Part shown: positions 57,431-64,000 of the stretch, piece by piece | Layout of the letters: every line of letters begins with the position of its first letter | Numbering within the stretch: the first letter of the stretch is position 1 | Assembly: GCA_035079385.1 (NCBI GenBank) | Contig: JAVHKY010000018.1 | Span: 186,001 to 250,000, forward strand | DNA: 64,000 nt | From: Aspidiotus rigidus | Taxonomy: Eukaryota; Arthropoda; Insecta; Hemiptera; Diaspididae | Reading direction: 5' to 3' | Position numbers and translations under genes: made by a program | Notes under the pieces: model-generated | What the model saw: only the letters and a program-made list of their open reading frames with translations | Databases searched by the model: none | What the model was told of the DNA's origin: nothing

Positions 57431-60400
57431 GTTGAACATCGACAGAAGCTCACTGCTGCCTTTCCTCAGTTCTCCTCCCTCCTGCTGAATCGTCCCGCTT
57501 CATTCGTATACCCTTTCTCTGATTGCAGTCCTACAGACGGTTTCGTAATTGGAAACACTACGGCTTCTACATTGCATTACACACCTTGTGATCCGTAAGC
57601 CACTCTTCCCCATAAAGAAGAATCAGGCGTTCATGAGGTCAGAAATTCGGTACTTATTTTACATCCAACTTGAGAGAAGTTTCAAAGTACTCATGAATGG
57701 TTCCATTTTTTCAAACAGTTCTTCTTTCGCCCATCAGTTTCATCAGCATCTCTGCCTACATTTTCTCGAAACAAGTTTCATTCTTAGTTTCTCTCAGAAT
57801 GTGATGACTTCAAAAATTGTAGAAATTCAAGATCGTTAAATTTAGTACAACCTGCTCCATTATTTATCATTTAATGTCGAATTATCTGTAGTTCGCTAAA
57901 ATAAAAAAAAAAAATTTGAACCTGTACAGATTATTATCGTGAACATTTTTTTTTTTTTTTGCTTTCATTCCGACTGGATAAATCAGATCGTGAAAGTCTT
58001 GAACGTGGTTTGTCAGAATAGCCCCATCGTAACTGCGATACGCGATTTCGCTTCTACGAGTCCGCTTTCGCGAATTTGAAAAGCTTGTCGTCTTTGTTCG
58101 TACCATAGAGAACGTTAATTATTAATAAAGCTGCGGGCGATACGATGATATTAATTAAACGACATTTCATCAGGTACATCTCCAACGCGGAAACTCCCTA
58201 AACTCGTCTTCTATACTTCACACTCAACGTCATCTCTCTATCTTTTTTCATTGTGCACCTCAATGACGCCTCTTTACGAGCAAGAAAAAAGCTTCACTAT
58301 TCGCGTAATCTCTTGTCACATGATCTGTATTCTTTACACGTAAATTCCGTCTTAATTGGAAAAGAAGCTTTCGCCAAGTCGCGATCGACGACGTAATGAA
58401 GTCCTACGCATTCGCGAGTGTCGTCAATATTCTTTTCATTTGGTCGCGGACAGGTTTACGATTCTACGTAAACGCATAGGCCTATACGGTTGTCTCAACA
58501 AACTGACCTACAGCGTCTCAAAAAATTAACTTATCGACCTATTTAGAATTTTCTTCATTTATCAATACAAACATTATTATACTCCCTCAACACCTGACTA
58601 ATACATCCGAGCATTGTTCGCCACAATGTAAACAAACTAGTTGAGACAGTGGAGGTCGCGTAGGCTCCGGCGACGACGACCCACACACCCTGAATTGATG
58701 CCCGCTACGACAATGCGGACTGTACAAGCGACGCGACGTATCGCCATTCTACGGTACATTTGCACGTGGAAAAGAAAAATGACCGTCGGTTTTCAATTTT
58801 TCATGTCACTTCAACAGTCGTTTCAAAAGAATCGACAATTCGATCCCCAAAAAAGGTATCCGTAAATGCTCGCCGATGTTGATGATGAAAAACGCTAAAT
58901 CATTTTACGCGGTTACTTTCGTCATTGGCCTCAGTGACAGTTATATGACTCCGCTATGGTCGCTCGTTCGTATTTATTTTTGGCGGCCATCAATCGCATT
59001 TAATTGAAGCGGAAATGTAAATTGAAAAATTAAGGCGACGATATTATTGTATTGTTTAGTCGTGGCGAGGGCGAACTATCCGCGCACGAGCTCAAATATT
59101 AGGTAATACAGTGCTCTTAGTAATACATAGACATAGCTGAATAACGTTCCGAATGAAATCTCTTCTGATTGGCTAATTATGGGTAATTAATTGTGCCATG
59201 GAAATGACCGCTTATACCATGTAGAACAAAAGAGAGGTTGAATTTCCTATTTTTTTCCCAAAAGAGATGAATATTTTTACACGAGCGAGTCCTCAGGCAA
59301 GCAAATTTTGTTTCGTTCCTCTCTAAACAGAAGAAATAAGCGTATAAATCTTTGATGGAAGTAAAAAAGTTCTGTCTTTGACACCAGCGACGACACTTAA
59401 ACGAATCATGAGGTGATTTGTTCAGGTTTTCAAACTTTGAAGGTAGCTAAAGGTGAATAGGACATTGAGAGGAAGCGGACTTCACCTTTGCATGATTCTT
59501 ACGACGTCCGAATAACAATTTGATGTCTCTGACAGAAAGGGATTTGACCAGTAAGGATTTCGACGTCCAAGTTCTGAAAGGAAATGGGATTTAGAGATAG
59601 ATTCATGAGGTATGAAAAAATTCAAATTTCCAAGTCTTTAAAGAGAAATAGAGTAATATTGGCTCCAACGATTCAGAAATGCTTCTCTGACTAAGAACAT
59701 CTTATTTTTGATTTTGAACGTTTTGTTCCTTCACATCTCCACAAGAAAGGTGGAAGTGGCCCGTAGTTCCACGCTATTCAAAAAACTGAAGCTGTATGAA
59801 GAGATCAAAAATTCTAAGGATTTATTTTGTAAAATATGAAATGAATCTCATTTTACATTTCTAATTCGGAGCTCAAACCAAATAGGAGACCCCCCCCCTC
59901 TTTCGTCTCTCCGTGGTGAGAGAGAGAACAAAAATAGCCGGCATTTGAATAGAATTTTTTTCCTTTTTCTATCAGTTTGAAACCGGATTTACAGTTTTCC
60001 TGGCACCGTTGAAAAAATAGAATACCGAGAGGGGAACAGCGGATGAGGCTTTTTGCTCATGGGCTAAAAATACCCAAATACCGACGATAGAACAAATACG
60101 ACCTTGAAAGAACGATAGACGCAATCCACACTGTACTCTCGATTTTGTGTAGCTGCGTATGGACTGCCCGGGATGACACGAATGATATCGCGTAAATTGC
60201 TTCAGATATCCTGTTCTCCTTCGCTCTTTCCCTTCCTTCGCGTCATTAGAACTCCTCTTCTATGGAGGCTAAAATTTTCATTTGTGGCTTCAATATTGTT
60301 CCTGACTAACAAAAATATGTGGAAAAAATATTAAGTCGACGCAAGTTAAGCTATTCTCGAAATATAAGAAGACAGACAAAATTGTTGCCTTATAGTATTT

Positions 60401-60659
60401 ATATGAACGAGGAATGCAGGTGACCTGTCACATGGAACAATCTTGATACTCGGACATATACGGGTGGATGCCCAAAACCACTCAATGATTGTCCACTTGG
60501 TACTGCTTTGTGGTCAAAAATTTGCCAAGTCCTTCGGAAGTCAAAATTTCTACAAGCCCCAGTGTCAATAGAACGAGAAAAAGGGAGAAATTGTGAAACG
60601 TCTATGAGATTAGAGAATTTTTCCTCCATGAATTGGAGAAAGAGGGAAGAGGAAAATTA
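57431..60659. other. Gene-free stretch
   Basis: No gene recognised. Words like TTCGACGTCCAAGTTCTGAA at about 59,560 recall the satellite monomer and may be a stray unit. Confidence 0.4.
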
Positions 60660-60885
60660 CGACCACACAATAGTAAATAAGTTGGGAATACAATCACCGG
60701 TGCCGTAAGAAATTTATGAGGGGAGTAGCGACGACCAGTTTCGAGATGCTAACACCCCATCATCAGGTACCAATCGCAACTGGCTCGAAAACGGTCATAC
60801 GAGATGCAAGAGAAGTCGATAAGGTAGCGTTATCCTTCATTCGGGTTCCAACTCGAAAGTGTAATTCATGAAAGTTCTAAATAAA
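60660..60885 (-). repeat. Left inverted flank (pseudo-LTR) of Penelope-like copy 3
   Basis: About 220 bp matching the reverse complement of 62,127-62,345. Shared blocks include AACTTTCATGAATT, ATGAAGGATAACGCTACC, GACTTCTCTTGCATCTCGTA, CAGTTGCGATT and CCTGATGATG (read on the minus strand). Confidence 0.85.
60725..60782 (-). ncRNA. Hammerhead ribozyme motif, decayed
   Basis: On the minus strand: CAGTTGC, CTGATGA (60,766-60,760), helix II GGGGTG/CATCTC with loop TTAG (all six pairs possible), GAAA (60,742-60,739). Helix III is shortened to A-C/G-U with a two-base loop, relative to the right copy. Helix I has two mismatches. Probably inactive. Confidence 0.7.
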
Positions 60886-62160
60886 TCATACTCGGTGTCG
60901 TTGAGTAATTCTCAGAATCTCCAGCTCCTCCAATCTGTTAAAAACTCTGCTTTTTGACGAGCTGGGGAGAAAAGAAACTTCGATATGAACAGTGTGCAGT
61001 CCCCTCTGCTTCACCTCTTCACAGATGGTCTCGTTCGAAATCACAGGTATGTACACCAATATACCGCTATAGAAGGACCTCTTGCCTCCACGTGTAACAT
61101 GCTGAATGAGTTTGGTAACCCTTCTGACACTGTCTCTGAGTTCAGAGGTCTCGTCTCCGTTTGTCTACCGGCTAATATATGTCAATTAGAAGGCGTTAAC
61201 TGTCAATTTCCCCATGGATTCCCTAGAGATGGCCTCTAGTCTCTCTTGGTATCCGAGGTCTTCACGAAGAAGATGGCGAAATATCTCTTTGACCCGGCCC
61301 CTAATCTCTATTCCGACTTTATACCGCAGACATCTACCGATAGTGTAGATACGTGGATGACATTACCAGACCTAACTGAAATCTACCATACAGATGAGAG
61401 GGTCCTCCCTAAACTTTCTGGACCTTAAAATCGCTCTCTTTCCTAGTTCCACGGGCACCTGGGCCAAAAACTTTGATATCTTTCGGAAGCGTGCGTATAC
61501 TGGACTGACCATCCACCGAGATTCGCTACACCATGCCTCTCACAAGAGCGCGGCTTATGTGGCCACGGCTCAGAGGCTGGCTAACCTTCCCTTGCCCCCC
61601 CCCCCCACCGTAATTTCAAAAAAGAAATTGAAATTATTTCCCAGATCGTGTTAAATCTAAAAATATTGACATCGATGTTCAAAAACTATTTAGAAGAAGA
61701 AAAAAGACCCCTCACGAAAAGGCCCCTACTGCAGAATCTAACCTGCAGTCGAGATAAGACGCGGTGGATTCGCGCCTCCAACAAAATTCCAAAATTGCTC
61801 AAGAATCGGGGCTACAAGACTGCCTTCTATAGTCTTTACTCTCTTCGTCACCTTTTTGACCCCAAAGGGTCCTACCTCCCTTCTACACAGAGCAGAAATT
61901 TATAAGATCAGTTCCGACGACTGTAACGCGGTGTACGTAGGTCGGACAGATCCTGCTGTTAGGGATTGTATCAATGAGCTTGAATCTCTCAACCCCATAA
62001 GTCTACTTCTCTCCACAGGTCACTCCCCCACACATATCAAAGTTTTGCTTCTCCACAGCTCGTCGAAAGACAGCATTCTCAACAGATTAGAGGAGATGGA
62101 GATTGTTACACATAAAAACGATACGGCCTACGTTGGCACTTTCGTGACTTGAATTTTTCG
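60886..62160 (+). mobile_element. Penelope-like element copy 3, RT and GIY-YIG
   Basis: Frameshifted plus-strand coding remnants: NICQLEGVNCQFPHGFP (about 61,170-61,225, RT block before the PMGSP motif), LVSEVFTKKMAKYLF (61,246-61,295), NFLDLKIALFPSS (61,415-61,450), FDIFRKRAYTGLTIHRDSLH (about 61,470-61,530), HASHKSAAYVATAQRLANLP. The endonuclease is at 61,900-61,990: YKISSDDCNAVYVGRTDPAV. A C-terminal HSSSKDSILNRLEEMEIV is near 62,055-62,105. The order fits Penelope-like RT then GIY-YIG. The 5' part is truncated, and the element sits between inverted hammerhead-bearing flanks. Confidence 0.85.
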
Positions 62161-62345
62161 AGTTGGGTCGACCGGAGTGAAGGATAAAGCTACCTTGGCG
62201 ACTTCTCTTGCATCTCGTATTCAACCGTTCTCGGGCCAGTTGCGATTTGGACCTGATGATGAGATGCTAGCATTACGAAACCGGTCACGGTCGTCGCAAC
62301 TCCTCATACCGGTATAATCGTATTTCCAATTTGTTTTCTATGGTA
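62127..62345 (+). repeat. Right inverted flank (pseudo-LTR) of Penelope-like copy 3
   Basis: Downstream partner of 60,660-60,885 in inverted orientation. It begins around the last codons of the endonuclease frame and ends near TTCCAATTTGTTTTCTATGG. Confidence 0.85.
62238..62301 (+). ncRNA. Hammerhead ribozyme (type I), nearly complete
   Basis: Core CTGATGA at 62,253-62,259 and GAAA at 62,277-62,280. Helix I: GAC (62,250-62,252) with GTC (62,293-62,295), and AGTTGC (62,238-62,243) with GCAACT (62,296-62,301), separated by a 6-nt bulge GATTTG. Helix II: GAGATG/CATTAC, loop CTAG, with one A-A mismatch and one G-U. Helix III: ACCG/CGGT with loop GTCA. Predicted cleavage is after C62292 (G-U-C). 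One extra U lies between the core and helix II. Hammerheads are known in Penelope-like pseudo-LTRs, which supports the call. Confidence 0.85.
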
Positions 62346-64000
62346 AAACCTCAATCTAGAGGGCAGAGGAAAAGAAAATCAAGAGATTGAGATCATTCGA
62401 CCCTAAAGCGCAAGATTCGGTAGTTCTATTCGCGGTTCTCAATAACGGGGCATAGGATTCCTACCGTAACCTACAGGTGAAGGAAATACTGAAACAGATT
62501 TGTCGCATCACTCGCTTACTATTCAGACTTCGTTTTTCCAATACAATGTATTGAAATAGAAACACTGCACCGTACGCACAATCGAGATCGTCACGAGTAG
62601 CTCCTACGCGAGAGGAAACTCTAGCAAAATAGTTCAGCCTGAGCGAACGTATTGGTGGCAGCGAGCCTGGCGAATTAATAAATCAAAGAAATCGAACATC
62701 AAAATCAATATTTAACTATCGCTGCTCAATCGTGACACAAATACAATATACATATAGCCATGTCGGACTATAGGCCTATATAGGTACTTCATCATTTATT
62801 CCGTCCGATGATATTCTTTGTAGCTTTCATCGTCGCACCACACGCTGATAATGCTACCGAACTCATTCTATACTATATACGTTGACATATTCGAGAGTGT
62901 TCGGTATATAACAATAATAAATATTAAATACTGCATAATCGATCAACCTCCTGGTACTCGACGCAATGATAAAGTCACGTTTTAGACATTAAAGTGCGGC
63001 CACAACACTGATGAAGATAGTCTATATAAGCGATTTTCGCTTTCTATATAGCTAGATAGGATGATGGTCCGTATGTTGCGGTAAACCGAAGTCCGTATAT
63101 TCGTCCCGTAATACGCGTGAAAATTAATAAAAACCGTCTTTTACCGGATCGTCGTCGCAGCGACTTCCATCATTTGCTTCACTCTATAACGACGACGCTA
63201 ATTCAAGGTTATAAAACTACTGTCGGGACTACTGTTTCTAAACTACTTAGAGAGACGTAATTCTCTCGCGGGCAATTATACAAAAGAGCTGTAAATTACG
63301 CGCGCGATTCGAAAATTCGGTTATTCACTTTTTCATTATCATCGGATTGGAATATACGAAGAGAATCGTCGTTGTTGTTGAAAAAAAATTCACCTGTATT
63401 TCTGCGGGCAGGCCATTGTTGTAATATATATGTTCGTAAACTAGAGTACTGAAACGAATACACACCATACAAATATGGCGAGAGATGTTGTCCTCTTTCC
63501 TACATAACTACATTTGTACACGAGAATTCGCAGACAGAATTATTACAGTACCAGTATGTATTCCTTCTTCTGATCTCTCGATTAGAATAGGGTACAAAAC
63601 GAGTACCACAATATATGTGTTACGTGGTACGTCTGAATCAGAAACGAATGTCGGTAATTTCCCGATATGACATTATGAGGAGAATGACTCGACTTAATTA
63701 CGCGCGTTGCTACTCTTACAGTACGTACAGGTATAACACTGACCTTAATGACCTAGATTTTTTAGCGTAAACAACCCGAAAATCTAGTCAACCAGAATCT
63801 CGACGCGTTGGCTCATAGAATAATTCTCTGCTTAGGTACCACTCGCTAATCGAGTAGACGTTGACCGCTTAAAGAGTGTATCAACTATTTCCATGACTTA
63901 CCTAGAACAGAAAAACAAGAATATTACGTGAGAATGTTTTTTTCGCATAAAATCGGTATCTTCCTAGAAAAAAATATATAAATTTCTAAAGTAAACCTAT
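62346..64000. other. Right-edge gene-free stretch
   Basis: AT-rich sequence with many CpGs. TATATAAGCG near 63,026 lies in a small palindrome. No gene recognised. Confidence 0.4.

Overview
The window looks like eukaryotic nuclear DNA, most likely from an insect and possibly a hymenopteran. It is AT-rich, CpG is not depleted, there are no dense ORFs, and spliceosomal-type exon borders and decayed transposable elements of many classes occur throughout. The species is inference. No rRNA, tRNA or CRISPR array was recognised.

The only intact genes belong to a retrotransposon at 35,007-40,763 on the minus strand. It is a full-length non-LTR element of the I clade, with ORF1 (454 aa, one CCHC knuckle) and ORF2 (1,242 aa: AP-like endonuclease, reverse transcriptase, RNase H, C-terminal CCHC). 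It has a 191-bp 5' UTR, a poly(A) tail and an 11-bp target-site duplication (CCCCTATAATT) on both sides, so the insertion looks recent. Broken relatives lie at 15.2-16.3, 16.45-17.3 and 51.15-52.46 kb (minus) and 41.96-42.27 kb (plus). Two other non-LTR fragments are a Jockey/CR1-type RT end at 6.3-7.5 kb and an R1/LOA-type fragment at 50.4-50.9 kb.

Three regions hold Penelope-like elements (RT plus GIY-YIG endonuclease): 3.6-5.8, 47.0-47.9 and 60.66-62.35 kb. The last is flanked by inverted ~220-bp repeats, each carrying a hammerhead ribozyme motif; the right one keeps nearly all expected pairing. DNA transposons include a 1.66-kb hAT-type element (32,115-33,773) whose AT-rich core resembles mitochondrial DNA, a second partial copy of it (56.9-57.4 kb), and several MITE families with recognisable inverted ends and target duplications, some nested inside the RNase H fragments.

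Other repeats are a ~95-bp satellite with TGACGTCA palindromes (55.74-56.93 kb), TCGA-rich blocks (26.9-29.2 kb), a large inverted repeat (43.1-44.4 kb) and a foldback element (52.64-53.01 kb). Host coding sequence is scarce. One good minus-strand exon (18,261-18,411) may belong to an MH2-domain protein, and a weaker minus-strand candidate lies at about 25.8-25.9 kb. The window therefore looks like intron or intergenic DNA of a large gene, repeatedly invaded by mobile elements.
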